Assembly (NCBI RefSeq): GCF_024746795.1
Contig: NZ_CP080524.1
Span: 5,992,001 to 6,056,000 of the forward strand
Length of the DNA stretch: 64,000 nucleotides
DNA from: Mesorhizobium sp. AR10
GTDB taxonomy: Bacteria; Pseudomonadota; Alphaproteobacteria; Rhizobiales; Rhizobiaceae
Direction of reading: 5' to 3'
Part shown: positions 13,926-22,601 of the stretch, piece after piece
How the letters are laid out: each line of letters starts with the position of its first letter
Position numbering within the stretch: the stretch's first letter is position 1
Translations under genes and position numbers: made by a program
Notes under the pieces: generated by a model
The model's input: the letters and a program-made list of their open reading frames with translations, nothing else
What the model was told of the DNA's origin: nothing
The model's database searches: none

Positions 13926-15257
13926 GTGCGGCCTTCCGGTCTCGTGGCTTCCCGGGCAAGCGCGAAAGCGATCAGATTTGGGCGTTTGCGCAAGGGACTG
14001 GTTTACGGAGCCATTGCTGTCATCGCCAGCTTGCTCACGTTGCTGGTCATAAATCTGACCCCAGAGCCGCGCGTTTTGCGATCGCTCGTCCCACATCGTT
14101 TCGATGCGTCGGACCCCCAATTCGCCAGGACCATGACCAGCTTTTCGCAAGGGCAGATGTTCAGTTCCAATGCCGTCCAAACCCTGGTCAACGGAGACGA
14201 GATTTTTCCTTCGATGCTGCAAGCGATCCGAGCGGCTCATTCGACCGTCGATATGGAAACCTACATCTACTGGTCGGGTGCCGTCGGCCATGAGTTCGCA
14301 TCGTCGCTTGCGGCCAAAGCCAAAGAGGGTGTTGAGGTCCGCGTCCTAATCGACTGGGTCGGCAGTCTTCCGTTCGATGAAGACCTGATCCACATCATGA
14401 CAAGTGCCGGCGTGACGTTCGAGCGTTATCGACCCGTCCGCTGGTATACGCTTGACCGCGTAAACAATCGTACCCACCGCAAGCTGCTGATCGTTGACGG
14501 ACGGGTCGCATTCACCGGTGGCGTCGGTATTGCAGACAACTGGAAAGGAAACGCGCGCAACCCGGACGAATGGCGCGACACCCACTATCGAATTGAAGGA
14601 CCGGCGGTGTCAGGTTTCCAAGCGGCGTTCGCGGAAAATTGGTTGGAGACAACCGGGGAGACATTGCAGGGTGAGAAGTTCTATCCTCCACCCGAACCAG
14701 CAGGAGCGCTTGACGCCCAGTTGATCCTGTCTTCGCAGCCGAATGGCTCGGAGGGCATGGAACTGATGATGCTGGCAGCGATAGCTGCCGCTAAAGACCA
14801 TTTGCGTATCGGGATGGCGTATTTCGTGCCGGACGACATCGCCCTCCAGCAGATCTTGGACGCCAGGAAACGAGGCGTATCGGTGGATGTCATCGTGCCC
14901 AATTCGTTGACGGACGTGCCGCTAACCCGAAAGAGTTCGCGCTACTTCTGGGGCGCATTGCTTAAAGCCGGAGTTCGGATCTTCGAGTTTCAGCCAACAA
15001 TGTACCATCCCAAACTCTTGATCGTTGATGATGTCTGGGCGAGCTTTGGTTCCGCCAATTTGGACGAGCGTTCCTTACGTCTGAACGACGAAGCTACGCT
15101 TAACGTTTACGGCAAAGATTTTGCGAAGACGCAAATCGATTTGTTCGACCAAGATCTTCAGCGATCCAGGCAGATCAGCCTGGAAGAATGGCAAGCGCGT
15201 CCCTTGCGGGAAAGGATCACGGACTGGCTTGCCAGTTGGCTAAGGTCGCAGCTTTAA
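13926..15257 (+). CDS. Cardiolipin synthase-like phospholipase D
   Basis: A 443-residue PLD-superfamily enzyme with one N-terminal membrane helix (GLVYGAIAVIASLLTLLVIN). Two HKD motifs: HRKLLIVDGRVAFTGG at about residue 185 and YHPKLLIVDDVWASFGSAN at about 360, each with the family's G(S/G) following. Together they form one active site that transfers phosphatidyl groups, most likely making cardiolipin from phosphatidylglycerol. The GTG at 13926 has GAGGGA upstream and is preferred to an earlier TTG. Stress induction through the promoter at 13773 would fit membrane remodelling under osmotic or desiccation stress. Confidence 0.88.
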   Translation: MRPSGLVASRASAKAIRFGRLRKGLVYGAIAVIASLLTLLVINLTPEPRVLRSLVPHRFDASDPQFARTMTSFSQGQMFSSNAVQTLVNGDEIFPSMLQAIRAAHSTVDMETYIYWSGAVGHEFASSLAAKAKEGVEVRVLIDWVGSLPFDEDLIHIMTSAGVTFERYRPVRWYTLDRVNNRTHRKLLIVDGRVAFTGGVGIADNWKGNARNPDEWRDTHYRIEGPAVSGFQAAFAENWLETTGETLQGEKFYPPPEPAGALDAQLILSSQPNGSEGMELMMLAAIAAAKDHLRIGMAYFVPDDIALQQILDARKRGVSVDVIVPNSLTDVPLTRKSSRYFWGALLKAGVRIFEFQPTMYHPKLLIVDDVWASFGSANLDERSLRLNDEATLNVYGKDFAKTQIDLFDQDLQRSRQISLEEWQARPLRERITDWLASWLRSQL

Positions 15258-15584
15258 CTGGGCGCCGGCTCGCGTGGCCATCTTTGGCGGCAGAATGGCT
15301 GGTCCAAATCTGGGATTGGGCGTCTGCCGCTCGTTCCGTTTCAGGACGGGGAACTGGATAGCTGACCTTCGCGCGGCGAGACAGCGATGGCGGCAACGAA
15401 AGTCCCTGAGCGCAGTCGCGGCGGGCAACGGGCGCTCGGCCGCGGGAGCGACGTGCCAGGTGCTAGTCTTGCGATCGCCGCGAAAGCTAAAAACCGGGCG
15501 TCGCTCGTCAAGATGTGCAGAGCCAGCATGAACTTAGCCGGATTTCGGCGCCACAGCTAAGCAAGATCAAACATTCTCCTACGT
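15258..15584. other. Intergenic, no gene supported
   Basis: About 330 bases with only Arg/Ser-rich frames of shadow quality on both strands. No promoter-like element or repeat recognised. Confidence 0.4.
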
Positions 15585-15617
15585 GAAAAAGCTCGCCGCG
15601 CCTGCGGCACGGCGAGC
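15585..15617 (-). terminator. Rho-independent terminator of DUF1236 gene
   Basis: Read leftwards, GCTCGCCG, a ten-base loop, CGGCGAGC, then TTTTT. Strong stem plus T-run, about 45 bases after the gene's stop. Confidence 0.8.
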
Positions 15618-15660
15618 GATGAGCTGCACACCGAAGGCTTAGCGCCTCATCTGTTCAAAT

Positions 15661-15960
15661 TCAGTCATAGACCTTCACGATGGTGCGAGTTTCGGGATCG
15701 ACAAGAACCGTACGGTTGTCGATCACGACGTAGCGATATTTGACGTCGGGAACTTCGCGAAGCTCGACCGTGTCGGGCAGAGCCGTGCCGATATTGAGTT
15801 CCACGCCGGGCAGCTTCACCGATGCGAGCGGCTGCTTCTTCACATATTCGCGGATGACGGTTTCCTGTTCCGGCTGAATCACCACGGTGTCGGCAGCGGC
15901 CGCACCGATACCAGCGAAAAGCAACAACGCCGCAGCGGCGCCCGTAAAATGCATTCTCAT
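15661..15960 (-). CDS. DUF1236 family exported protein, 99 aa
   Basis: Signal peptide MRMHFTGAAAALLLFAGIGA (cleavage after AAAA/ADT), then VVIQPEQETVIREYVKKQP and the DUF1236 core LPDTVELREVPDVKYRYVVI, NRTVLVDPETRTIVKV. Small periplasmic beta protein of unknown function, common and often multicopy in rhizobia. EcfG-type promoter at 16043-16019 and terminator at 15617-15585 frame a single-gene unit. A truncated paralogue with the same promoter is at 49759-49863. Confidence 0.85.
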   Translation of the reverse strand: MRMHFTGAAAALLLFAGIGAAAADTVVIQPEQETVIREYVKKQPLASVKLPGVELNIGTALPDTVELREVPDVKYRYVVIDNRTVLVDPETRTIVKVYD

Positions 15961-16018
15961 GATTTTCTCCTTGTTAGGTTGTTAGGCCGGCGCACGAGGT
16001 CAGCCGCCCTACAAAGCG

Positions 16019-16043
16019 AACTTGGGACTATCTCAAACGTTCC
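16019..16043 (-). promoter_or_regulatory. EcfG-type promoter of DUF1236 gene
   Basis: Leftwards GGAAC 16043-16039, 16 bases, AGTT 16022-16019; about 60 bases before the ATG. Confidence 0.7.
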
Positions 16044-16123
16044 GGTCTCGGGGCTTCGGTCGGGCGGCACATACGACTTAAGTCTGATCGTAAAACGCAA
16101 TGGTCTTGCGCATGACGTTGCGT

Positions 16124-16148
16124 GGAACAGCCTACCGCCACGGTTGTT
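16124..16148 (+). promoter_or_regulatory. EcfG-type promoter of ultra-small membrane protein
   Basis: GGAAC 16124-16128, 16 bases, TGTT 16145-16148; 28 bases before the ATG at 16177. Confidence 0.7.
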
Positions 16149-16176
16149 GTTTTCTCGGAAAGTTCGGAGAAATCAG

Positions 16177-16269
16177 ATGGATAGAAGTGTAAGTCAGGCG
16201 CGTTGGTTGCTCGCACCGATATTGGCGATGGCCGTCAGCTTTCTCGTGTTTGGAATAGTGCTTGGCTGA
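16177..16269 (+). CDS. Ultra-small single-span membrane protein, 30 aa
   Basis: MDRSVSQARWLLAPILAMAV, then SFLVFGIVLG: seven polar residues and one membrane helix. GGAGA lies seven bases before the ATG and an EcfG-type promoter lies at 16124-16148, so both transcription and translation signals are in place. Paralogue of 13028-13129. Too short for most gene finders. Function unknown; possibly a small regulator or stabiliser of a membrane complex. Confidence 0.7.
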   Translation: MDRSVSQARWLLAPILAMAVSFLVFGIVLG

Positions 16270-16485
16270 CTTGTCTTGCATATCGGCGCAGCTACGTCGC
16301 TTCTTGCCCTGATGGGGTTCGCGCGCGCCTCCCACCGAACCGTGCCATCAGGAGTAATGCGCCGTGGAAGGTTTTGAAGCTCGATAATCCGTTGGGCACT
16401 TGTTAGCACCACCAACCGTTCTAGTTGTCGGAGCTATGCAGGGTACGGACGACACGACCCGTGTAGCTCAGACATCAGTGGAACC

Positions 16486-17877
16486 GTGCGATACCTTCAG
16501 GACTTCTATCAACGTTGGAACAGTCTTTCGCTGGCCTTGCAATTCCTCATTGCTGGCGGTCTTGGTCTGCTGGCGGTGATGTTTGTGGTCGGCCTGTGGG
16601 TTACATCGCAGATCAGGGAAGCGGTTATGCGCAACTCGGCCGGCACCACCGCCCTTTATGTCGACAGCGTGATCGCGCCGCTCTTGCCAGATATGCGCAA
16701 GAGCCAGGAGCTGAGTGAGGGGGTCAGGCGGGCGCTCGACGAGACGTTAGACCAGGGCGCGCTTGGAAAGCGGCTGGTCTCCTTCAAACTCTGGCGCCGT
16801 GACGGCAAGATTTTGTACGCCAAGGACCCAACTTTGATCGGTCAAATGGTCGGACCAAGCGCAAACCTGATCCATGCGTTCGAGGGGAATGTAGTGGTCG
16901 AATTCGACCAGCTGGACGACATCGAAAGGCAGGAGCACAGAGCCACGAGCGAGCCACTACTTGAAATTTACAATCCCATGCGCGAGCCGTGGTCTGGCGA
17001 TGTGGTTGCCGTGTCGGAGTTCTACGAAATCGCCGACGACTTTCAGGCAACTCTGAATTCGAGCCTGTGGTCGAGTTGGCTGGTGGTGGCAGGAGCGACG
17101 GCGGCAGCATTGGCGATGCTCTCTGGCATCGTCCTTCGCGGTAGTCGCACGATCCAAACACAGCGCTCAGCGCTTGAGGCAAAGGTTGCCGAGCTTCAGG
17201 CACTGCTGTTGCAAAACTCCTCGTTGCGGCATCGCGTACAGCGGGCTTCCCGTCGCGCCACAGCGATCAACGAGCGCTACCTGCGTCGCATCGGCGCCGA
17301 TCTCCACGACGGTCCAGCCCAGCTTATCGCGCTAGCGGCCCTTCGCATGGACAGCCCGCTACTGGTCGCCCCCACCGCATCATCGAACCGTCGTAAAGCC
17401 GAGATCGCCGACATTCATCACACGCTGGATGAAGCGATGCGCGAGATACGCGCCATCTGCAACGGCCTTGTGTTGCCACAGATCGAAAACGCGGCAGTTG
17501 CGGATATATTGCGACTTGCCGTTGCCGAGCACGAACGCCGGACGGCATCCTCCGTATCGCTCTCACTTCCTGCCCAGCTCCCTGACCTCGGAACGTCGGA
17601 GAAGATCAGCATATATCGCTTCGCCCAAGAGGGTCTGAACAACGCCTGGCGCCATGGAAAAGGCAAAGACCAGGCGGTCGAGGCAAGAATGACGGGGGGC
17701 AAGCTCGTTATCCAAGTAGTCGATGGTGGCGCCGGCTTCGACCCGGCGGCAAGGGAAGGGCTTGGACTTGCCGGTTTGAGGGAACGCATAGAGAGCATAG
17801 GCGGACATTTCGACATTTCCTCCTGTCGCAAAGGGACGCAGTTGACCATCACTCTATCTATCGAGGAGCAACAATGA
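16486..17877 (+). CDS. Sensor histidine kinase, NarL/UhpB type
   Basis: 463 residues. Helix 1 (FLIAGGLGLLAVMFVVGLWV, 22-41), a periplasmic sensor of about 140 residues, helix 2 (WLVVAGATAAALAMLSGIVL), a coiled coil, then a HisKA_3 domain with GADLHDGPAQLIALAALR (phosphorylated His near 268) and a HATPase_c domain (GLNNAWRHGKGK as N-box, VVDGGAGFDPA, LGLAGLRERIESIGG). GTG at 16486 is the only start before helix 1. Its stop overlaps the response regulator's ATG by ATGA. The stimulus is unknown; the sensor domain is not one I recognise. Confidence 0.92.
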   Translation: MRYLQDFYQRWNSLSLALQFLIAGGLGLLAVMFVVGLWVTSQIREAVMRNSAGTTALYVDSVIAPLLPDMRKSQELSEGVRRALDETLDQGALGKRLVSFKLWRRDGKILYAKDPTLIGQMVGPSANLIHAFEGNVVVEFDQLDDIERQEHRATSEPLLEIYNPMREPWSGDVVAVSEFYEIADDFQATLNSSLWSSWLVVAGATAAALAMLSGIVLRGSRTIQTQRSALEAKVAELQALLLQNSSLRHRVQRASRRATAINERYLRRIGADLHDGPAQLIALAALRMDSPLLVAPTASSNRRKAEIADIHHTLDEAMREIRAICNGLVLPQIENAAVADILRLAVAEHERRTASSVSLSLPAQLPDLGTSEKISIYRFAQEGLNNAWRHGKGKDQAVEARMTGGKLVIQVVDGGAGFDPAAREGLGLAGLRERIESIGGHFDISSCRKGTQLTITLSIEEQQ

Positions 17878-18521
17878 CCGCCGTCGTCCGCATCATCATC
17901 GTTGATGATCATCCGCTGTTTCGCGAGGGTGTCGCTCGCAGCCTGCGCGAAATCGGAGGGTTCGAAATCATTGGTGAAGGTGCCACCGCTGCCGATGCCG
18001 AAAGGCTTGCCCAAGTCGGGCAGCCAGACATAATGCTGCTTGACATAAGCATGCCAGGAGGGGGGCTCACCGCTGCTGCAAACATCCTGAGGATGCGCCC
18101 CGACCAGAAGATCGTCATGCTGACCGTCTCGGAGGCAAATGCCGATTTGACACTGGCGCTCAAGACTGGTGTTCGAGGGTACATACTGAAAGGGGTCGGT
18201 TCGACTTCGCTAGCCGAGATCCTGAACTGCGTCGCTGCTGGACAAAAATACGTCTCCCCGACGCTGTCAGCCCAACTGTTGAACGACCTGATCCGGCCGG
18301 AGAAGCGGAAAGCTGATGTCCTTGCAGGGCTCTCCGATCGTGAAGCCGGAATACTGTCGCTCGTGGCGGAGGGCCTAAGCAACAAGGAAGTGGCAAAGCG
18401 GCTTGCCCTGCAGGAGAAGACAGTTAAGCATCACATGACGCGGGTATTTGCCAAGCTCAATGTGCGCAATCGCACAGAGGCGGCCCTTCTGATGCATCAA
18501 ACCAAGAGCGGCCTTGGTTGA
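17874..18521 (+). CDS. NarL/FixJ-family response regulator
   Basis: 215 residues: a receiver domain with DDHPLFR, the phosphorylated Asp in IMLLDISMPGG (about residue 56) and GYILKGV with the conserved Lys, then a LuxR-type helix-turn-helix (LSDREAGILSLVAEGLSNKE, VAKRLALQEKTVKHHMTRVF). Overlaps the sensor kinase by four bases, so the two form a two-component pair. Targets cannot be told from sequence. A phosphorylated dimer would bind promoters through the LuxR domain. Confidence 0.94.
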   Translation: MTAVVRIIIVDDHPLFREGVARSLREIGGFEIIGEGATAADAERLAQVGQPDIMLLDISMPGGGLTAAANILRMRPDQKIVMLTVSEANADLTLALKTGVRGYILKGVGSTSLAEILNCVAAGQKYVSPTLSAQLLNDLIRPEKRKADVLAGLSDREAGILSLVAEGLSNKEVAKRLALQEKTVKHHMTRVFAKLNVRNRTEAALLMHQTKSGLG

Positions 18522-18588
18522 CCCCTCTTAGCTTCCAAACTCACCAAATCCAATTCGGGATCGAACCGTATTCCCGAACTCCTTGAAG

Positions 18589-19116
18589 TCACAAACCCTT
18601 CAAACGCTTTATGTCCGCAGCTTTTGCGACGCGATCTATGATGGTGCGGCCAAGCGCGTCCTTCATCTTGAAGCGACCGGCCTCAATGCGTTCACTGATA
18701 CCGTCGGCGTGGAGGACCTCGATGGTGTTGCCTTGCACCGTTACTTTGTCACCGGCTGCGAGGCCGGGGCCGGTTCCGCTATTGCTGGTGGAATTGCCGC
18801 TGCCCTTACCATTGTTGCCTTTATCACTGTTGCCCTTACCACTGTTGCCCTTCCCGCTGTTGCCCCCACCGCTGTTGCCCCCACCGCTATTGCCCTTGCC
18901 ACCATTGCTGTTCTTCGCATGAGCAGCAGCAAGTTCGACCTTAAGTCCGCCGGCGTAGTCGAGCTTGAGAATGCAGGGCGTGAAAGCCAGCGCCACCCCC
19001 ACTGAAACACCAGCCGAGAGCCGCACAAACCGGCGCAATAAGGGAGTGGGCCACCTACCCTTGACGGACGGGGTTCGATGACAAGCAAAACTCCGATAGT
19101 CGAAACAGCACCTCAT
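18589..19116 (-). CDS. Exported Gly/Asn/Ser-repeat protein
   Basis: 175 residues: a long basic start and hydrophobic segment (LSAGVSVGVALAFTPCILKL) that may be a signal or anchor, then GGKGNSGGGNSGGGNSGKGN and similar five-residue repeats, then a conserved C-terminal module (GDKVTVQGNTIEVLHADGIS, ERIEAGRFKMKDALGRTIID). The last module recurs in rhizobial exported proteins of unknown function. ATG at 19116 is the first in frame. An EcfG-like element with a 17-base spacer lies at 19222-19197. Confidence 0.7.
   Translation of the reverse strand: MRCCFDYRSFACHRTPSVKGRWPTPLLRRFVRLSAGVSVGVALAFTPCILKLDYAGGLKVELAAAHAKNSNGGKGNSGGGNSGGGNSGKGNSGKGNSDKGNNGKGSGNSTSNSGTGPGLAAGDKVTVQGNTIEVLHADGISERIEAGRFKMKDALGRTIIDRVAKAADIKRLKGL
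18780..18910. repeat. 15-base tandem repeat inside the Gly/Asn/Ser gene
   Basis: About eight imperfect 15-base units (ACTGTTGCCCTTACC type) encoding GKGNS/GGGNS. Copy number could vary between strains by slippage without changing frame. Confidence 0.8.
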
Positions 19117-19196
19117 AGTAACCAGCCTACTCCCCAGCGAGCTTTGGACAGTTGCTTGGCCGGTTGACCAACCCGAGTCCCGCGCAGGGAATCCCT

Positions 19197-19222
19197 AACG
19201 GTCCGCCATCGCGCATTGTTCC
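19197..19222 (-). promoter_or_regulatory. EcfG-like promoter, 17-base spacer
   Basis: Leftwards GGAAC 19222-19218, 17 bases, CGTT 19200-19197; 80 bases before the ATG at 19116. Confidence 0.5.
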
Positions 19223-19313
19223 TCTCGGGACCTGTTTGACGCCTCTGATCAGACCTTGGTCGCAACTACGTGTGCCCAGAAGTCTGAGCCTATGCCTCTT
19301 AAGGCCCGTCAGG

Positions 19314-19338
19314 GGAACGTCCGGACAAAATTGGCGTT
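19314..19338 (+). promoter_or_regulatory. EcfG-type promoter
   Basis: GGAAC 19314-19318, 16 bases, CGTT 19335-19338; drives the pair 19412 and 19624. Confidence 0.8.
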
Positions 19339-19411
19339 CTGGCACGGATTGCAATTACCGGCGCGCCACCCGTTTAACGGCGTCACCCCTATTGGACGCA
19401 AAGGCAAGGAA

Positions 19412-19615
19412 ATGCGGAAGCGCTTCGAAGTCAACACTGGCAATGGTCCGACCACCGCGATTGCCGTCCTGATGGTTGGGTTGATTGCGATCGGGGTTGT
19501 GTTCGGCGTTCTGGGCGGCGCCCTATACCTGAACGAACAGCCAACCAATGAACGTGCGCTCTCAACTGTCCCTGCCCGAGCGGCGGCGACAGCCGATAAT
19601 GCCGAAGGAAGGTGA
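19412..19615 (+). CDS. Small membrane protein, 67 aa
   Basis: MRKRFEVNTGNGPTTAIAVL begins a positively charged start with one helix (AIAVLMVGLIAIGVVFGVLG) and a short polar tail. AAGGA precedes the ATG at 19412. It sits directly before the glycine-zipper stress protein (next ATG eight bases after this stop) behind a near-perfect EcfG-type promoter. Function unknown. Confidence 0.7.
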   Translation: MRKRFEVNTGNGPTTAIAVLMVGLIAIGVVFGVLGGALYLNEQPTNERALSTVPARAAATADNAEGR

Positions 19616-19623
19616 CCGCGATT

Positions 19624-20067
19624 ATGCAAACGATTGGCAGGCTTTATGATTGCTATGCCGAAGCCGCAGGCGCCGCCGACGCCCTGCAACTGGCAGGAGT
19701 TCGTCGGGAGGACATCACTATTTTCAGATCTCCGAATGATGATACGGGAGCAGTTTCAGCTGCACCTGTCGTGGGGGCGGCCTTCGGCTCGTCCGCTGGT
19801 TTGTTTGCTGCTCCTGCCTTTGCGATGTATGGCCTTCTTCCTTTCGGTGCTGGTTGGTTGGCAACAGCTGTGGTTGGTGCTGTGATTTGCGGTGGATTCG
19901 TCGGCGGCCTGCTTGGCACGCTCGCGGATTCAGCCAACAAGGGCCTCGATCAGACCGCTGGAGATGGCGTTGTCTTGGTTATTGCCGAGGTCGACGAGGA
20001 GAGTGCTCATCGGGCCCGGGTCGCACTTTGTTATTCCCAGAGAGTTCCTGTTGCGATTGCAGCATGA
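19624..20067 (+). CDS. General stress protein-like glycine-zipper protein
   Basis: 147 residues. The start MQTIGRLYDCYAEAAGAADA, LQLAGVRREDI aligns residue for residue with the paralogue at 42068 (MKTVTGLFDDYDDATNAVGQ), which is why ATG 19624 is chosen over GTG 19612. This N-terminal YflT-like module precedes a Gly/Ala-rich hydrophobic hairpin (GFVGGLLGTLADS) of the glycine-zipper type and a C-terminal domain ending VALCYSQRVPVAIAA. Probably associates with the inner membrane under stress. Second gene behind the EcfG-type promoter at 19314. Confidence 0.78.
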   Translation: MQTIGRLYDCYAEAAGAADALQLAGVRREDITIFRSPNDDTGAVSAAPVVGAAFGSSAGLFAAPAFAMYGLLPFGAGWLATAVVGAVICGGFVGGLLGTLADSANKGLDQTAGDGVVLVIAEVDEESAHRARVALCYSQRVPVAIAA

Positions 20068-20158
20068 TGCCTGCAACAAGCACCCGGCTTGACCCATGCC
20101 GGTCAGTTCCGCAGCGTCCCGGCAAACCTTTTGACGGGCGCTATAGAAAGTTGCCCAT

Positions 20159-20563
20159 CTAGGCGGCGGCAACTGCCTTCTCTATCTCCTGGGCCGAATG
20201 ACCCGTGAGATCCTTGGCGATTTCGCCAACAAGCACGGCCGATAGTTTCTGATGATAATGCTTACGCAGTTCCCCAAGCGTTCGAGGAGCGGCGACGATT
20301 ATCAGATTGTCGATTTGTCCGCCGAGAACTTGTCGGTTGAGCAGGTCGGCAGTTCCGGCTGCGAAACTGTCTTCCTCGATTTGACTGTTGTCTGGATTGG
20401 CGGAGCTGCTCTGATGACGGGCGCCAGAGCCCTTGTTGTCGTTTGTCACATCTTCAACTGCCGAGGCCGTCAGTTTTGGATTGGCTTCGTCTCCTGAGTT
20501 GCGAAACAAGTTGAGCCTCTCGCCGTCAGCTACTGCAACGGTAGCGCCTTTAGGAATGTCCAT
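20159..20563 (-). CDS. Host attachment protein (AtsE/baeRF-like)
   Basis: 134 residues: IPKGATVAVADGERLNLFRN (the strand and turn that open the family), a variable acidic middle, and the conserved end LNRQVLGGQIDNLIIVAAPR, TLGELRKHYHQKLSAVLVGE, IAKDLTGHSAQEIEKAV. Named from Agrobacterium AtsE, required for attachment to host cells; the fold belongs to release-factor-like domains. Cytoplasmic, with no signal peptide. ATG at 20563. No EcfG-type element directly upstream. Confidence 0.82.
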   Translation of the reverse strand: MDIPKGATVAVADGERLNLFRNSGDEANPKLTASAVEDVTNDNKGSGARHQSSSANPDNSQIEEDSFAAGTADLLNRQVLGGQIDNLIIVAAPRTLGELRKHYHQKLSAVLVGEIAKDLTGHSAQEIEKAVAAA

Positions 20564-20860
20564 TTGGGAGTCTCCGAAATTGCGCCAGTCGTTGGCTACC
20601 TACTTCGGTAGATAGCGTGCTGACGTGAGTCTCAACGTCTCAAATCGCCATTGGATGCCTTAGGGTGGAGTCTTTCATCGAAGCCTGCCACTTGACGGCC
20701 GAGCCGCGGTAGGGTCGACGGATCTATGCGGCTAGGATGGGAGGAGCGGCTACGAGGTCAAGCCGTGCTAAGCCTTGAACCAGGCGCATTGAGCCAAGGA
20801 AACGGAACCAGATGGGCCGTGCCGCGTCATAGAGGAAGGGCCCCGTCCGGAGTAGCTTCA

Positions 20861-21862
20861 ATGATCAGGCTTCTTGTTGTCGTCGTCGCAGCGCTGGTCC
20901 TCACATGCGGCGGGACGAAAGCGGCCAAGCTGGACCTGACCGCCGTCAACCAGGCACAATTCGCTTCAGGCGAACCAAAAGGCTTCAACCCAGCCGTTCT
21001 GAAGGCGCAAATTCTCTTGGATCGCGCGCGCTTCTCGCCGGGCCTGATCGACGGCCGCCTTGGAGAGAACTTCGCCAGAGCGGTTGGGGCCTTTCAGACG
21101 GCGAACGGATTCCCGTCCGATGGCAAGCTCACTCGGGAGACCTGGGACAAGCTGTTGGCAACCTCCTTGAGTCCGGTCCTGGTCACCTATGAGCTGACGC
21201 GCAAGGATGTGCGCGGTCCTTTTACCAAGCGCATTCCGGCGCGCCTGGAGAGGATGGCCCGTCTGTCGAGGCTCGGCTATCACAATCCGGCCGAGAAGCT
21301 GACGGAGCGCTTCCATATCAGCGAACAGTTGCTTAGAAGGCTCAATCCTGGCATCGGCTTCAGGAAGGCCGGCACGACATTGCTGGTCCCAGATGTTAGT
21401 CGGGGCGATCCTCCCGCCGCCATTGCCGGGGTGGAGGTCGACAAGGAGGCTCGCGTGGTGCGCGTGCTCGATCCTTCCGGCAAAGCGCTTGCAGTCTACC
21501 CGGCCTCGATCGGCAGCGACGACAAGCCGGCGCCGAGTGGCCAGGCAGACGTCAAACGCGTCGTGCGCAATCCGACCTATCACTACGATCCCGACTTCGC
21601 TTTCAAGGGCGTCAAGACCAAGCGGCCCTTCACCATTGCTGCGGGGCCGAACAATCCGGTGGGATCGATCTGGATCGACCTCTCTATCGAAAGCTACGGC
21701 ATTCATGGCACGCCCGCACCCGGCAAGATCGGAAAGACCTTCTCGCATGGCTGCGTCAGGCTGACCAATTGGGATGCCGAAGACCTCGCCTCCATGGTGC
21801 AGAAGGGTACGAAAGTTACCTTCAAGGACGAGATAGCGGACGCCGGCGACGAGCAGCTTTAG
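20861..21862 (+). CDS. L,D-transpeptidase with peptidoglycan-binding domain
   Basis: 333 residues. Signal peptide [20 protein letters not shown], a peptidoglycan-binding domain ([33 protein letters not shown]), a LysM-like spacer ([12 protein letters not shown]), and a YkuD catalytic domain with [13 protein letters not shown] and [16 protein letters not shown], the HX..SHGCVR catalytic motif. Forms 3-3 crosslinks in peptidoglycan or attaches proteins to it. ATG at 20861 is preferred because the signal peptide begins there and CGGAG lies upstream. An imperfect EcfG-like element (GGAAC-N16-CGTC) is at 20804-20828. Confidence 0.92.
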   Translation: MIRLLVVVVAALVLTCGGTKAAKLDLTAVNQAQFASGEPKGFNPAVLKAQILLDRARFSPGLIDGRLGENFARAVGAFQTANGFPSDGKLTRETWDKLLATSLSPVLVTYELTRKDVRGPFTKRIPARLERMARLSRLGYHNPAEKLTERFHISEQLLRRLNPGIGFRKAGTTLLVPDVSRGDPPAAIAGVEVDKEARVVRVLDPSGKALAVYPASIGSDDKPAPSGQADVKRVVRNPTYHYDPDFAFKGVKTKRPFTIAAGPNNPVGSIWIDLSIESYGIHGTPAPGKIGKTFSHGCVRLTNWDAEDLASMVQKGTKVTFKDEIADAGDEQL

Positions 21863-21993
21863 GGGCAACGCAACGGCTACACCTATTTTGACCTGCTTCG
21901 ATCACGTCTAGGATCGTTTGGCAGCCGCTGCTTGGTTCTTGCTGGATCTCGTCGCTGGTGATTCCGGCAGCTGTCGCATCCGAAACAGCTTCT

Positions 21994-22089
21994 GCGTCAG
22001 TTAGACCACGGAACTGAGATCGGCGCCGACCATTCGGGAACGCTACTGCTGATCGATTTCCGCGGGAAGTTCGTGCCGCGGGTGCTCAT
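21994..22089 (-). pseudogene. DUF768 gene, decayed copy
   Basis: ATG at 22089 overlaps the stop of the DUF982 gene by ATGA and begins MSTRGTNF exactly like intact DUF768, but indels then shift the frame to a stop at 21994, while expected pieces (SSNVPE, GADVISV, KLF) can be picked out in mixed frames as far as about 21900. Confidence 0.7.
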
Positions 22090-22574
22090 CGACGCCGCCC
22101 CTTCAATATTCTGGCCTCTCGCTGCAAAGATTCGCGATCCGTGCCAATCATATCGATCAGTTCACGCGCCTGCGCTTCGGTGATGCCCGTTTCCCGCGCA
22201 AGAAAACGGACGAGGAAGTCCTCGTGCTCTTCTCTATCCCCTCGGTCGCGTCGCTTCTCGTCCACGATGTAGGACGATTTGGGCTGCTCGACCGAGCGGG
22301 GCGATGGAGCGTCCCGCTGCACCGGAACAGCAATGATGTTTAGGCAAGCCTCCTTGGCAGCCATAAGAAAGGCACGCCGAGCATTCTCGACGTCTTCAGC
22401 TGTAGTTGGAGGGCCTGTGCAAGCCTGGAGTGCCGCCTGGTACCTTGGCCCGCGCGGTTCGAGCCAACGTTCAATCATGAAGATGGCGGCTTCGGAGGCG
22501 CTACTCAAAGTGCAAAACTCGCCTACCGTTTCCGTTTCAACGATAATTGGGATTGTGAAAAAGGTATCGTGCAT
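22086..22574 (-). CDS. DUF982 protein with C-terminal DUF3606-like module (paralogue)
   Basis: 162 residues, about 80 percent similar to 2518-3006: MHDTFFTIPIIVETETVGEF, SEAAIFMIERW, ACTGPPTTAEDVENARRAFL, linker, then ARETGITEAQARELIDMIGT. ATG at 22574 has GGGGAG upstream. The promoter (22626-22602), gene layout and overlapping DUF768 remnant are the same as in the first copy, so a three-part unit was duplicated. Function unknown. Confidence 0.85.
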   Translation of the reverse strand: MHDTFFTIPIIVETETVGEFCTLSSASEAAIFMIERWLEPRGPRYQAALQACTGPPTTAEDVENARRAFLMAAKEACLNIIAVPVQRDAPSPRSVEQPKSSYIVDEKRRDRGDREEHEDFLVRFLARETGITEAQARELIDMIGTDRESLQREARILKGRRR

Positions 22575-22601
22575 GGTTCTCCCCGCGCAATGCCAAGGCC
22601 G

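Noticed and set aside
18780..18910. Possible CRISPR-like array because of regular repeats
   Set aside because: Units are 15 bases, in frame, without spacers, and encode GxGNS.
20804..20828. GGAAC-N16-CGTC before the L,D-transpeptidase
   Set aside because: Last -10 base differs and the same pattern occurs at 60473 in a leader, so it is not called as a promoter.
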